A stretch of DNA of 30,208 nucleotides. Origin: Caulobacterales bacterium 32-69-10. Lineage in GTDB: Bacteria > Pseudomonadota > Alphaproteobacteria > Caulobacterales > Caulobacteraceae. The stretch's first letter is position 1; the number at the start of each line of letters is the position of its first letter. The notes under the pieces are model-generated. The model saw only the letters and a list, made by a program, of their open reading frames with translations. It searched no databases and was not told the origin of the DNA. This document shows, piece by piece, positions 16,904 through 25,032 of this stretch. The stretch covers positions 1 through 30,208 of the forward strand of contig NCED01000012.1 in assembly GCA_002280485.1 (NCBI GenBank), given 5' to 3'. The position numbers and the translations under genes are program-made.

Positions 16904-17284
16904 ATGCGGTGCGTCGCCGCCTCCCTGTGCGAGGATACAACTACGACCGTGGCCGCCCTGCTGCGCAGCACCGCCCAGGAGATGGCGTCGCTTTCGGACA
17001 TGAGCAACCGGCTGCACGACCTCGTCGCGCGCCAGATGGGCGCGGCTGTCATCCACGAGCAGTCGGTCGAAGAGGCGCAGTCCATCGACCTGCTGGTTCA
17101 GCACCTGGAGACGATCGGAAGGTTCCTCCACCTCCTCGCAGACGAGGTTCCATCCAGCCTGGCCGTCGATTTCTCTCCGATCCGTGACCGGCTGCCCTTG
17201 GCCGCCCTGGCCGACCGCTTAGGAGGCGAGGCGGGTCGCCGACGCCTCGATGACGGCGACCCGGGCGACCTCGACCTTTTCTAG
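16904..17284 (+). CDS. cheU: Small helical chemotaxis accessory protein with D-x3-Q motif (CheU/CheT position)
   Basis: A 126 aa mostly helical protein located directly after cheD, where Caulobacter has cheU and Sinorhizobium has cheT. It contains D62-L-L-V-Q66 in a predicted helix. D-x3-Q is the catalytic signature of the CheZ phosphatase and has been described for Sinorhizobium CheT. The rest of the sequence shows no recognisable fold, and the C-terminus is acidic, ending DLDLF. A role as phospho-CheY phosphatase or CheR partner is an inference from the motif and position. The symbol is by position only. Confidence 0.7.
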   Translation: MRCVAASLCEDTTTTVAALLRSTAQEMASLSDMSNRLHDLVARQMGAAVIHEQSVEEAQSIDLLVQHLETIGRFLHLLADEVPSSLAVDFSPIRDRLPLAALADRLGGEAGRRRLDDGDPGDLDLF

Positions 17285-17293
17285 CGGTGCGTC

Positions 17294-17902
17294 ATGAGCC
17301 AATCAGCGACACGCCACGACAGAATAAACCTCAAGGAGGCGGTTATACTGCTCCTCGAGCCCAATCCTCAGGGCATGGACGTCTTTTGCCAGATCCTGAC
17401 GGGCTTCGGCAGCAAGAAGATCTTCAAGGCGAGCGACTATGAGTCGGCCCGCGAGTTAGCCGAAACGCACACACTCGACCTGATCATCTGCGAAGGCGCA
17501 AACGGCTCGGACGGCCGGGACGGCTTCGACTTCGTGCACTGGCTGAGAAACTCGGACCTCGATCCAAACGCCTATGTTCCAGTGATCATCTCCAGCGCTC
17601 ATACCGGTGTCAGCAGCGTGAAGAGGGGGCGAGACTGCGGGGCCAACTTCTTCGTGATGAAGCCGATGTCCCCGACGGTCCTTCTCGATCGCATCCTCTG
17701 GGTGGCGCAGGAAAAGCGGCCCTTCATCCGCTGCCCCGTCTACGTGGGCCCTGATCGGCGCTTCAAGAACTTGGGGCCGCCCGTGGGGGCCGTAGGCCGC
17801 CGCGCCAACGACCTGTCCGCAGAGGTCGGGGTGGCCGTGGAGCCCAACATGAGCCAGGACGAGATCGACTCCCTCATGCAGCCGAAGCGAGCAAGCGCAT
17901 GA
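17294..17902 (+). CDS. Degenerate receiver protein with FliM-like C-terminal peptide (CheYIII position)
   Basis: A 202 aa protein. Residues about 15-145 follow a receiver fold, but the acidic pocket reads LLEPN (E22) instead of DD and the phospho-acceptor aspartate is replaced by E67 (IICEGAN). S101 and K123 (MKPM) remain. Phosphorylation by CheA is therefore doubtful. The C-terminal extension is polar, and residues 186-195, MSQDEIDSLM, closely match the FliM N-terminal peptide (x-SQ-x-EIDAL) that binds phospho-CheY. The gene occupies the place of Caulobacter cheYIII. It could bind CheY proteins or compete with FliM. Its stop overlaps the next gene as ATGA. Confidence 0.75.
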   Translation: MSQSATRHDRINLKEAVILLLEPNPQGMDVFCQILTGFGSKKIFKASDYESARELAETHTLDLIICEGANGSDGRDGFDFVHWLRNSDLDPNAYVPVIISSAHTGVSSVKRGRDCGANFFVMKPMSPTVLLDRILWVAQEKRPFIRCPVYVGPDRRFKNLGPPVGAVGRRANDLSAEVGVAVEPNMSQDEIDSLMQPKRASA

Positions 17903-18372
17903 CGACGGTCAGCGCGGTCTTCCCGCAAAACCGCCTAGCCTCCCTGCTGAAGAGGCCCGGCGGCGTGAAAGTCTCGGCTGCCGTCGCCGCCGCCGAAGCG
18001 AACCTGCAAGAGATACAGGGCGAGATTGTCGCCGAGGTGGATCGCGCCCTTGAGCTTATCCAGCCCGCCGCAAAAGCCGCCGCCGAGGGCGCCCGCGACG
18101 CCCAGCGGCAGGTCTACGCCCACGCCCATGTCGTCGCCGGCTTGGCGGCTACCGGCGGTTTGGAGGACATTGGCGCGGCTGCGCTCAACCTTTGCAAGTT
18201 GGTTGACGTCTATATTGCGGAGGAGAGCTGGAACGTCGAGGCCGTGGCCGTGCACCTAAGCGTGATGTCCCTACTCCGGTCGTCGAGCGGACAAGAGGAA
18301 GCTGCCCTGAGGCGTTGCATATTGGCTGAACTGTCCAACATCGTCGGGCGCCAGACCAGTAAGGGGGTGTGA
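17899..18372 (+). CDS. cheE: CheE-like helical protein, last gene of chemotaxis operon
   Basis: A 157 aa protein, Ala/Glu-rich and probably all-helical, with no motif I can assign. It overlaps the preceding gene as ATGA, so it is translated from the same message. Caulobacter has a gene named cheE in this last position; the symbol rests on that alone. Its function is not known to me. The segment about 30-75 has a heptad-like pattern and could form a coiled coil. Confidence 0.65.
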   Translation: MTTVSAVFPQNRLASLLKRPGGVKVSAAVAAAEANLQEIQGEIVAEVDRALELIQPAAKAAAEGARDAQRQVYAHAHVVAGLAATGGLEDIGAAALNLCKLVDVYIAEESWNVEAVAVHLSVMSLLRSSSGQEEAALRRCILAELSNIVGRQTSKGV

Positions 18373-18575
18373 ACTGGAACGGCCCCAGCGCGGCGGACGC
18401 CTGGGCAGCTTCAAAGATGTTCGTCAACGATTGGGTCGCGGCCGAGAGGTGGACCGACGACTGCATCCACCACCCCCGACCGCCGACCGCATAGCGCGGT
18501 TCGGCGGCGGCCAGCCGCTGGTCCACCCGGGGCTTTACCTACTCGGGACGCCCACGGACAGCTATGGATGGAAGT

Positions 18576-18651
18576 TGGTGGGCCCGGCAGGACTCGAACC
18601 TGCAACCAGACCGTTATGAGCGGCCGGCTCTAACCATTGAGCTACAGGCCC
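18576..18651 (-). tRNA. tRNA-Ile (CAT anticodon, lysidine type)
   Basis: A full cloverleaf reads on the minus strand: acceptor GGGCCTG pairing with CGGGCCC, discriminator A, encoded CCA at 18576-18578, D arm GCTC/GAGC, anticodon arm GGCCG/CGGTC with loop CTCATAA, and T arm GCAGG/CCTGC around TTCGAGT. The anticodon CAT lies at 18616-18618. CAT can mark Met or the Ile tRNA whose C34 becomes lysidine. The acceptor stem and A73 fit Ile better than elongator Met, and the initiator-specific features (C1 mismatch, three G-C pairs in the anticodon stem) are absent. Confidence 0.9.
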
Positions 18652-18770
18652 CCTAGGGGGAGCGCCCCGGGTAGCATGCCGATGCAGCCTTGCGGAAGCG
18701 GGGCCGTTCAGGAGGAGTTCAGGACCTCGGCCCCATATGGGCCGGACATCACTCCCAAGGACTCGCCGCC

Positions 18771-19496
18771 ATGAAGCGTTTCGCCCCGATCCTCGCCGCC
18801 GCCCTGCTCGGATGCGCCGCCGCCGCGCCCATGGCCTACGCCCAGGAAACCGACGCGGTGTTCCGCGCCACCACCTTGAACCTATCGGCCTTCGGCGAGA
18901 CCAGGATCGCCCCCGACCAGGCGACCATCACCCTCGGGGTCTCGGTCCAGGCCCCGACGGCCGCGGCGGCCATGGCCGAAAACCGCACACGGATGAACGC
19001 GACCATCGCGGCCCTGAAGGCGCAGGGGATCGCCGAGCGCGACATCCAGACCTCGGGCCTGAACCTCAACCCGCAATATGTCTATGAGCCGAACAAGCCC
19101 CAGCGGCTGACCGGCTACCAGGCCGCCAACGACGTCACCATAACGGTGCGCGACCTGGCCAGGCTGGGGACCGTGGTGGACGCGGTGGTCGCCGCCGGCG
19201 CCAACCAGATCAACGGCATCGCCTTCGGCCTGGCCAATCCCCGCGCGGCGGAGGACGCCGCCCGCAGGGCCGCCGTCCAGGCCCTGTCGGCCAAGGCGGC
19301 GCTCTATGCCGAGGCGACGGGCACGCGCCTGGTCCGCCTGGTCAACCTGTCGGAAGGCGGCGGTTATACGCCCCAGCCGCCGCGGCCGATGTTCCGCATG
19401 GCAGCCCAGTCGGCCGACGCCGCCTCCACGCCGGTGCAGCCCGGCGAGTTGTCGGTGCGGATTGACGTGACGGGGATGTACGAGGTGGCGAAGTAA
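18771..19496 (+). CDS. SIMPL-domain (DUF541) periplasmic protein
   Basis: The ATG at 18771 with AAGGA upstream gives 241 aa and opens with a clear Sec signal peptide (KRF, hydrophobic core, cleavage after AYA near residue 24). The mature protein has the SIMPL/DUF541 pattern: an opening strand LNLSAFGETRIAPDQATITLGV, then IQTSGLNLNPQY near the middle and GANQINGIAFGL later. Family members are periplasmic or outer-membrane associated and are linked to oxidative stress, but their biochemical role is not established. It appears to be a single-gene unit, facing panD convergently with six bases between them. Confidence 0.88.
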   Translation: MKRFAPILAAALLGCAAAAPMAYAQETDAVFRATTLNLSAFGETRIAPDQATITLGVSVQAPTAAAAMAENRTRMNATIAALKAQGIAERDIQTSGLNLNPQYVYEPNKPQRLTGYQAANDVTITVRDLARLGTVVDAVVAAGANQINGIAFGLANPRAAEDAARRAAVQALSAKAALYAEATGTRLVRLVNLSEGGGYTPQPPRPMFRMAAQSADAASTPVQPGELSVRIDVTGMYEVAK

Positions 19497-19502
19497 GGCG
19501 GC

Positions 19503-19859
19503 TTAAGCCGCGCGCTTGATCTCGTTGCGGTCGCCCAGCAGCACCACCGAAGGGTGGTAGTTGCGGGCCTCGGCCGCGTCGAGCTGGCAGTAGGTCACGA
19601 TAATGACCTTGTCGCCCTTCTGCACCAGGCGCGCGGCGGCGCCGTTGACGCCGATCACCTTCGAGCCGGCCGGGGCGGCGATGGCGTAGGTGGTGAAGCG
19701 CGCGCCGGTGGTGATGTTCAGCACGTCGACCTGCTCGTGCGGCAGGATGCCGGAGGCCTCCAGCAGCTCGCTGTCGATGGCGATCGACCCCTCGTACTCG
19801 AGATCGGCCTGGGTCACCGTCGCCCGGTGAAGCTTGGCCTTCATCATGGTGAGCAGCAT
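19503..19859 (-). CDS. panD: Aspartate 1-decarboxylase
   Basis: The ATG at 19859 has AGGA six bases upstream and gives 118 aa. With this start the self-cleavage pair falls at G24-S25 (EYEGSIAID), the same numbering as in E. coli PanD, which supports it. K9 and H11 in [10 protein letters not shown] and Y58-type residues downstream fit the family. The pro-enzyme cleaves itself to make a pyruvoyl cofactor and converts aspartate to beta-alanine for pantothenate and coenzyme A. The longer minus-strand frame upstream overlaps lgt and is not coding. Confidence 0.95.
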   Translation of the reverse strand: MLLTMMKAKLHRATVTQADLEYEGSIAIDSELLEASGILPHEQVDVLNITTGARFTTYAIAAPAGSKVIGVNGAAARLVQKGDKVIIVTYCQLDAAEARNYHPSVVLLGDRNEIKRAA

Positions 19860-19917
19860 CACGGTTCCTGGTTCGGCGTATGCGGCGGCCGTTTTCAGCT
19901 CGCTGGATATTGCAGCG

Positions 19918-19946
19918 CATATAAGCTTTGCACGCCTGGGGTTCAA
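19918..19946 (-). promoter_or_regulatory. Candidate panD promoter
   Basis: On the minus strand TTGAAC (19941-19946), a 17-base spacer and TATATG (19918-19923) resemble a sigma-70 promoter. It lies about 60 bases before the panD ATG in an AT-richer patch of the divergent gap with lgt. Confidence 0.4.
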
Positions 19947-20003
19947 TCGCGCGGGCCGCGCTGCTAAACCTCGGCGGGCGCGCCGCAACCCCCGCGAGGC
20001 CCC

Positions 20004-20867
20004 GTGCCCTTCCCCGATATCGACCCGGTTCTGCTGCAGATCGGGCCCTTCGCCCTGCGCTGGTACGCCCTGGCCTATGTGGCCGGCATCGTCATCGGCT
20101 GGCGTTACGCCGTATCCCTGACCCGCAACGCCTCGATCTGGCGCGGGACGACGCCGACCGCCGACGAGAAGCAGATCGACGACCTGGTCCTGTGGGTGAC
20201 GCTCGGCGTCATCGCCGGCGGACGGCTGGGCTATGTGCTGTTCTACAAACCGAACCTGTTCTGGACGGACCCCGTCGAGATCTTCCGCACCTGGAACGGC
20301 GGCATGTCGTTCCACGGGGGCCTGATCGGGGTGAGCCTGGCCCTCGTCGGCTTCGCGGTGACCAACAAGCTCAACCTGTTGCGGCTGGCCGACATCACCG
20401 CCCCGGCCGTGCCCATCGGCCTGTTCTTCGGGCGGCTGGCCAATTTCATCAACGGCGAGCTGTGGGGCCGCCCCACCACTGGTCCCTGGGGCATGGTGTT
20501 CCCCAATGCGGGCCCGGAGCCGCGCCACCCCAGCCAGCTCTACGAGGCGGGGCTGGAAGGCATATTGCTGTTCTGCATCCTTCGCTGGGCCACCCACGGG
20601 GCCAAGCAACTCCCGCGCCGGGGCTTCGTCAGCGGCCTGTTCCTGGTCGGCTATGGCCTGTTCCGAATCCTGCTGGAGGGTGTGCGCGAGCCCGACCGGG
20701 ACATGCCGGCCTTTCCCCTCGGCCTGACCATGGGGATCATGCTGTCGGTCCCCATGTTGCTGGCGGGGGTCGGCCTGATCCTTTATTCGCGCCGCCCCGG
20801 CGCCCTGGCGCCGCTCGCTCCCGTCGCAGCCCCCATCGTCGCTGATGAGCCTGAAGCAAAGGCTTGA
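20004..20867 (+). CDS. lgt: Prolipoprotein diacylglyceryl transferase
   Basis: A 287 aa multi-pass inner-membrane enzyme from a GTG start with GAGG close upstream. Family motifs are in order: [13 protein letters not shown] in the middle (the conserved H-G-G), [14 protein letters not shown] (the signature with the essential arginine), and [13 protein letters not shown]. It moves a diacylglyceryl group from phosphatidylglycerol onto the lipobox cysteine of preprolipoproteins. The lipoprotein candidate at 23870 would be a substrate. Its 3' end overlaps the next gene by 23 bases, so the two are likely co-transcribed with pgeF. Confidence 0.95.
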   Translation: MPFPDIDPVLLQIGPFALRWYALAYVAGIVIGWRYAVSLTRNASIWRGTTPTADEKQIDDLVLWVTLGVIAGGRLGYVLFYKPNLFWTDPVEIFRTWNGGMSFHGGLIGVSLALVGFAVTNKLNLLRLADITAPAVPIGLFFGRLANFINGELWGRPTTGPWGMVFPNAGPEPRHPSQLYEAGLEGILLFCILRWATHGAKQLPRRGFVSGLFLVGYGLFRILLEGVREPDRDMPAFPLGLTMGIMLSVPMLLAGVGLILYSRRPGALAPLAPVAAPIVADEPEAKA

Positions 20868-21903
20868 GGCCCGGATCCTCCAGGACGGGCCCCTGACCAT
20901 CGACGACTATATGACCGCCTGCCTGCACGACCCGCAGGGGGGCTATTACGCCACGCGCCCGGCCCTCGGCGACGAGGGCGACTTCGTCACCGCCCCCCTG
21001 ATCTCGCAGATGTTCGGCGAGCTGATCGGCCTGTGGTGCGTCGAGGTGTGGAGCCGGATGGGCGCGCCGCGCGCCTTCCGCCTGATCGAGATGGGCCCCG
21101 GCGACGGGACCCTGATGTCCGACATCCTGCGCGCGGCGCACCTGATTCCGGCCTTCGGCATCGCCGCCGAACTCTGGCTGGTCGAGACCAGCGACCCCCT
21201 GCGCAAGGCCCAGGCCGAGCGGCTGGAGGAGGCCGCGCCGCACTGGGCCTCGACCCTGTCGGAAATCCCTGTCGGGCTGCCGCTGATCATCGTCTCCAAC
21301 GAACTGCTCGACTGCCTGCCGGTGCGCCAGTTCGTGCGGACCGATACGGGCTGGGCCGAGCGCCGGGTGGGGCTGGACGAGGCGGGCGCGCTTTCTTTCG
21401 GTCTCGCCCCGCCGCCGGCCGACCTCGGCCTGCCGCCGGCGCCGGCGGGCGTCATGGTCGAGGTCTCGGCCGGGCAGATCGCACTGGGCGCAGAGGTGGG
21501 GGCGAGGATCGCCCAGGACGGGGGCGCGGCCCTCTTCATCGACTACGGCCGCGACCGGCCCGAGCCCGGCGACACCCTGCAGGCCCTGAGCCGCCACGAG
21601 AAGGTCGGCGTGCTGGACTGCCCGGGCGAGGCCGACCTGACCGTCCACGCCGATTTCCCGGCCTTTGCGGCCGCCGCGCGGGCCATGGGGGTGGAGACCA
21701 CCCCGATCCGGCCCCAGGGGAGCTTCCTGCGGGCGTTGGGGATCGAGCAGAGGGCCGCCGCCCTGTCCCGCTCGCGCCCCGACCGGGCTGAGACACTGAA
21801 GGGCCAGCTTGCGCGGCTGTGTGACGCGGATGAAATGGGGGCCCTGTTCAAGGTCGTGGCGATCCATTCGCCCGGCCTGCCCGTGCCGGGATTCGAGGAC
21901 TAG
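20845..21903 (+). CDS. SAM-dependent methyltransferase, MidA/NDUFAF7 family
   Basis: A 352 aa protein. The N-terminal [18 protein letters not shown] and [17 protein letters not shown], then [18 protein letters not shown] (SAM-binding motif I) and [13 protein letters not shown], are the family hallmarks. In mitochondria the orthologue methylates an arginine of complex I subunit NDUFS2; the bacterial role is less certain. It begins inside the end of lgt (23-base overlap) and its TAG abuts the ATG of pgeF. The lgt-methyltransferase-pgeF order is common in alphaproteobacteria as I recall. Confidence 0.9.
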   Translation: MSLKQRLEARILQDGPLTIDDYMTACLHDPQGGYYATRPALGDEGDFVTAPLISQMFGELIGLWCVEVWSRMGAPRAFRLIEMGPGDGTLMSDILRAAHLIPAFGIAAELWLVETSDPLRKAQAERLEEAAPHWASTLSEIPVGLPLIIVSNELLDCLPVRQFVRTDTGWAERRVGLDEAGALSFGLAPPPADLGLPPAPAGVMVEVSAGQIALGAEVGARIAQDGGAALFIDYGRDRPEPGDTLQALSRHEKVGVLDCPGEADLTVHADFPAFAAAARAMGVETTPIRPQGSFLRALGIEQRAAALSRSRPDRAETLKGQLARLCDADEMGALFKVVAIHSPGLPVPGFED

Positions 21904-22686
21904 ATGACCGCGCTTCCCGTCCTCGTCGATCCCGCGCTCGCCGCCCTGCCCGGGGTGCGCCACGCCTTCTTCACCCGCCAGGGCGGGGTCTCGGCCGGCC
22001 TCTATTCCAGCCTGAATGTTGGCCTGGGTTCGAAGGACGCCCCCGCCGCCGTGGCCGAGAACCGCCGCCGCGCCGCCGCCCACTTCGGCGTGGAGCCCGA
22101 GCGCCTTCTCACCGGCTTCCAGATCCATTCCGACATCGTGCTCGCCGCCGCGTCGCCCTGGGGCGAGGCCAAGCCCCAGGGCGACGGAGTGGTCACCGCC
22201 GCCCCCGGCCTGGTGTGCGGGGCCCTGTCGGCCGACTGCGCTCCGGTGCTCCTGGCCGATCCGGAGGCGAGGGTGGTCTGCGCCGCCCACGCCGGCTGGA
22301 AGGGCGCGGTCGGGGGCGTGGTTGAGCAGGCGGTGGCGGCCATGCAGCGGCTGGGCGCCCGGACGGACCGGATCGTCGCCGCCGTCGGCCCCTGCATCGG
22401 GCCGCAGTCCTACGAGGTCGGGCCTGAGTTCCTTGAGCGTTTCGCGGCGGATGCGCCGGGTTCGGAGCGGTTCTTCCGGCCGGCGGCTGCGCCGGGCAAG
22501 TCCCTGTTCGACCTGCCCGGCTTCGTGCTGTCGCGGCTGGACGCGGCGGGCGTACGCCAGGCCGCCTGGACCGGCCATGACACCTATGCGGACGAGGGCC
22601 TGTTCTTCTCCAACCGCCGCGCCGTCCACCGGGCTGAGGCCGATTACGGCCGGCTGCTGTCCGCCATCATGCTCGTCCCTGCCTGA
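21904..22686 (+). CDS. pgeF: Peptidoglycan editing factor / multi-copper polyphenol oxidase family (PgeF, YfiH)
   Basis: A 260 aa protein starting immediately after the upstream stop, with GAGGA five bases ahead. Family motifs: FFTRQGGVSAGLYSSLNVG, FQIHSDIV, GALSADCAPVLLAD, AAHAGWKGAVGG and GPCIGPQSYEVG, which contain the conserved His and Cys metal/active-site residues. E. coli YfiH (PgeF) removes misincorporated L-serine from peptidoglycan precursors; the older name is laccase-domain protein. The C-terminus DTYAD-x-x-FFS-x-RR is also typical. It is the last gene of the lgt unit. Confidence 0.93.
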   Translation: MTALPVLVDPALAALPGVRHAFFTRQGGVSAGLYSSLNVGLGSKDAPAAVAENRRRAAAHFGVEPERLLTGFQIHSDIVLAAASPWGEAKPQGDGVVTAAPGLVCGALSADCAPVLLADPEARVVCAAHAGWKGAVGGVVEQAVAAMQRLGARTDRIVAAVGPCIGPQSYEVGPEFLERFAADAPGSERFFRPAAAPGKSLFDLPGFVLSRLDAAGVRQAAWTGHDTYADEGLFFSNRRAVHRAEADYGRLLSAIMLVPA

Positions 22687-22816
22687 ACGCGTTCGCCTGT
22701 GTTCCCGGCGCGCCACTCCGGCGCCAACCGCGCGGCGCGCCAGTACGCCCCCTTGTCCGACTCCAAGGCCCTGCTAGAAGCCCGATGGGCGCGGCTGACG
22801 GGGAAAAGACGGTTCG

Positions 22817-23752
22817 ATGAAGCTTCTGGCCGGAAATTCCAACCAATCCCTCGCCCAGGCGATCGGCGACTACCTCGACACGCCCCTGACCCACGCCCAG
22901 GTGCGGCGGTTCGCGGACAATGAGGTGTTCGTCGCTATCGACGAGAACGTCCGCGGCGAGGACGTCTTCGTCATCCAGTCGACCTCCTTTCCCGCCAACG
23001 ACAACCTGATGGAGTTGCTGATCTGCATCGACGCGCTGCAACGCGCCTCGGCCCGGCGGATCACGGCGGTCATCCCCTATTTCGGCTACGCCCGGCAGGA
23101 CCGTAAGACCGGCGGCCGCACGCCGATCTCGGCCAAGCTGGTCGCCAACCTGATCACCCGCGCCGGCGCCGACCGGGTGCTGACCCTCGACCTGCACGCG
23201 GGCCAGATCCAGGGGTTCTTCGACATCCCCACCGACAACCTGGTGGCCATCCCGGTGCTGGCCGCCGATATCCGGCGCACCGTCAGCGACACGGAAGGCC
23301 TGATGATCGTGTCGCCGGACGTGGGCGGCGTGGTGCGCGCCCGGGCCCTGGCCGACCGGATCAACGCCGACCTCGCCATCGTCGACAAGCGCCGCCCCCG
23401 CGCCGGCGAGAGCGAGGTGATGAACATCATCGGAGACGTGGCGGGCCGCCGCTGCATCCTGTTCGACGACATCGTCGATTCCGCCGGCACCCTGTGCAAC
23501 GCCGCCAAGGCCCTGATCGACCGCGGCGCAGAGTCGGTTTCGGCCTATGTCAGCCACGGGGTCCTGTCGGGCAAGGCCTGCGAACGGGTCGAGGCCTCGG
23601 TGCTGACCGAACTTGTGATCACCGACACCATAGAGCCCTCTGAGACGGTGAGCGGCTGTAAGAAGGTCCGCCCGGTGAGCGTCGCCCCCCTGATAGGCGA
23701 GGCGATCCGTCGTATCGCCAATGAGGAATCCGTCTCTAAGCTGTTCGACTGA
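22817..23752 (+). CDS. prs: Ribose-phosphate pyrophosphokinase
   Basis: A 311 aa enzyme, normal family length. [20 protein letters not shown] is near the N-terminus, followed by [11 protein letters not shown] (ATP loop), the [11 protein letters not shown] metal/phosphate region, and the PRPP-binding loop [13 protein letters not shown]. It makes PRPP from ribose-5-phosphate and ATP for nucleotide, histidine and NAD synthesis. It sits alone after a 130-base gap. A weak promoter candidate is TTGTCC (22753-22758), 16 bases, TAGAAG (22775-22780), about 37 bases before the ATG. Confidence 0.97.
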   Translation: MKLLAGNSNQSLAQAIGDYLDTPLTHAQVRRFADNEVFVAIDENVRGEDVFVIQSTSFPANDNLMELLICIDALQRASARRITAVIPYFGYARQDRKTGGRTPISAKLVANLITRAGADRVLTLDLHAGQIQGFFDIPTDNLVAIPVLAADIRRTVSDTEGLMIVSPDVGGVVRARALADRINADLAIVDKRRPRAGESEVMNIIGDVAGRRCILFDDIVDSAGTLCNAAKALIDRGAESVSAYVSHGVLSGKACERVEASVLTELVITDTIEPSETVSGCKKVRPVSVAPLIGEAIRRIANEESVSKLFD

Positions 23753-23869
23753 CTGCGGACCATGGGGTATTTGAACGCGTAAACACACGATTAACCCTAT
23801 TGGCCGCCAAAGTTCCGCTACAAGCGCTTAGATAAGCTTGGCCATTGAAGTACAAGGGGAAGTCGCCCG

Positions 23870-24961
23870 ATGAAATCCGCCAAAAGCCCGCAGACCCTGC
23901 GACTGCTCCGCCTCGCCGCCGCGGTCTCCGCCCTGGCCATGGCCAGCTGCGCCACCCCGCCGCCGCCGCCGCTGCCCCCCATCGTCATTCCGCCGGCCGC
24001 GCCGCCGCCGCCCCCCGTCGCCCTGGCCCCCTCGGTCATCGAGGCGGCCGGCGCCTACCGCGCCTATATCCGCCGGGCCGCCAGCATCACCGGGGCCTTT
24101 GCGGACGGCGCCGCGGTGCAGCGGGCCGTGGAGGAGGGCTCGGCCTATGAGCCGATCCAGTTCCTGCGCGGTGAGATCGCCTACGCCGCCCTGGTCGCGC
24201 TGCAGAACCCGCAGTTCGTGGCCGCCGTGCGCACCTATGCGGTCGATCCGGCCAGCCGGGCCGACCTGTCCGCTCGCCTGATCGCCGACCCCCATTACGC
24301 CTCGGCCCTCCCCAGCGCCGGCGCCGCGGCCCTGCTGGTGTCGGCCACCCTGCGCGCCGACGCCGCCAAGATCCGCAATGCAGGCGAACTGGTGAAGCAG
24401 GCCGCCTATGACGTGCAGCGCCAGAACTGGTCCAAGCTCGAAGTCTCCGGCCGCGACCAACGCCTGGCCAACGCCAAGATGCTCTCGGCCCGGCCTGTCG
24501 CCGCGGCGCCGGAGGACGTCCGCCTGTTGGCCGCCTCGGTGAACGGGTCCGACACCTCGGCCCTGAGCCTGGCCGACGCCACCACCCTCGACCCCGCCTC
24601 GGCCCAATTCACCGCGGTGGTCTCCCGTGGCCTGGCCATCGCGGCCCTGGCGGCCCTTGGGGAAGGCGGCCCGTCCAACGAGGCCGGGCTGCAGCGGCTG
24701 CTCGACGAGCAGACCAACGCCTTCTGCCTCAACCTGGCCAAGCTGAACCTCTACCAGTGCCTGTCGGTGGCCAAGCCCTACTATGAGGACGTGTTCTGCC
24801 TCGGCCAACACATCCTGATCGACACCGCCCAGTGCGTGGCCAAGGGCGCCGGCGGGGCGACCGCCGCCGAACTCGCTCCGGCCTATCAGCCCATCGTGGC
24901 CAAGCCGGCCCCGCCGCCCAAGGCGCCCGCGCGGCCCGCCGCCCGACGCCGCACGCGCTAG
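23870..24961 (+). CDS. Predicted outer-membrane lipoprotein of unknown function
   Basis: A 363 aa protein I do not recognise. The N-terminus is a lipoprotein signal: basic residues, a hydrophobic core, and MASC with C27 as the lipidated residue. Residue +2 is Ala, so outer-membrane sorting is expected. A Pro-rich tether (about 30-52) follows, then a helical, Ala-rich domain (about 55-330). Four cysteines occur near its end with spacing C-x10-C-x12-C-x11-C (first in AFCLNL), suggesting disulphides or a compact motif. A Pro/Ala/Arg-rich basic tail ends the protein. GGGGA lies about nine bases before the ATG. It appears to be monocistronic; a strong hairpin follows the stop. Confidence 0.85.
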   Translation: MKSAKSPQTLRLLRLAAAVSALAMASCATPPPPPLPPIVIPPAAPPPPPVALAPSVIEAAGAYRAYIRRAASITGAFADGAAVQRAVEEGSAYEPIQFLRGEIAYAALVALQNPQFVAAVRTYAVDPASRADLSARLIADPHYASALPSAGAAALLVSATLRADAAKIRNAGELVKQAAYDVQRQNWSKLEVSGRDQRLANAKMLSARPVAAAPEDVRLLAASVNGSDTSALSLADATTLDPASAQFTAVVSRGLAIAALAALGEGGPSNEAGLQRLLDEQTNAFCLNLAKLNLYQCLSVAKPYYEDVFCLGQHILIDTAQCVAKGAGGATAAELAPAYQPIVAKPAPPPKAPARPAARRRTR

Positions 24962-24974
24962 GTCGGCGCCCGCA

Positions 24975-25001
24975 CCGCCCGGCCGTTGCGCGGCCGGGCG
25001 G
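24975..25001. terminator. Strong GC hairpin after lipoprotein gene
   Basis: CCGCCCGGCCG (24975-24985) and CGGCCGGGCGG (24991-25001) form an 11-base perfect stem with a TTGCG loop, 13 bases after the lipoprotein stop. No T-tract follows, so it may be a weak or factor-assisted terminator or an mRNA 3'-end stabiliser. Confidence 0.5.
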
Positions 25002-25014
25002 AAGTGTGTAAAGA
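24986..25014 (+). promoter_or_regulatory. Candidate rplY promoter
   Basis: TTGCGC (24986-24991), a 17-base spacer and TAAAGA (25009-25014) give a plausible sigma-70 promoter. The -35 box overlaps the loop of the preceding hairpin. A transcript from here would carry the hairpin at 25033-25055 in its leader. Confidence 0.3.
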
Positions 25015-25032
25015 CGCGCACTCCGAATTTGT

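Noticed and set aside
18448..18527. Inverted repeat GGTGGACC / GGTCCACC after cheE
   Set aside because: The arms are 64 bases apart with no T-tract, so it is a poor terminator; an 8-base match at this distance can occur by chance in GC-rich DNA.
18576..18651. tRNA gene as a possible integration site bounding a genomic island
   Set aside because: No integrase, no repeated tRNA end and no compositional change on either side were seen. The che operon beside it looks native.
19860..20900. Upstream extension of the panD frame to 465 codons
   Set aside because: It overlaps lgt on the other strand. The ATG at 19859 has a ribosome site and gives the canonical G24-S25 cleavage numbering.
20737..22716. 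Long minus-strand open frame opposite lgt, the MidA-type gene and pgeF
   Set aside because: The plus strand carries three well-conserved enzymes. The antisense product is Arg/Gly-rich with no recognisable motif.
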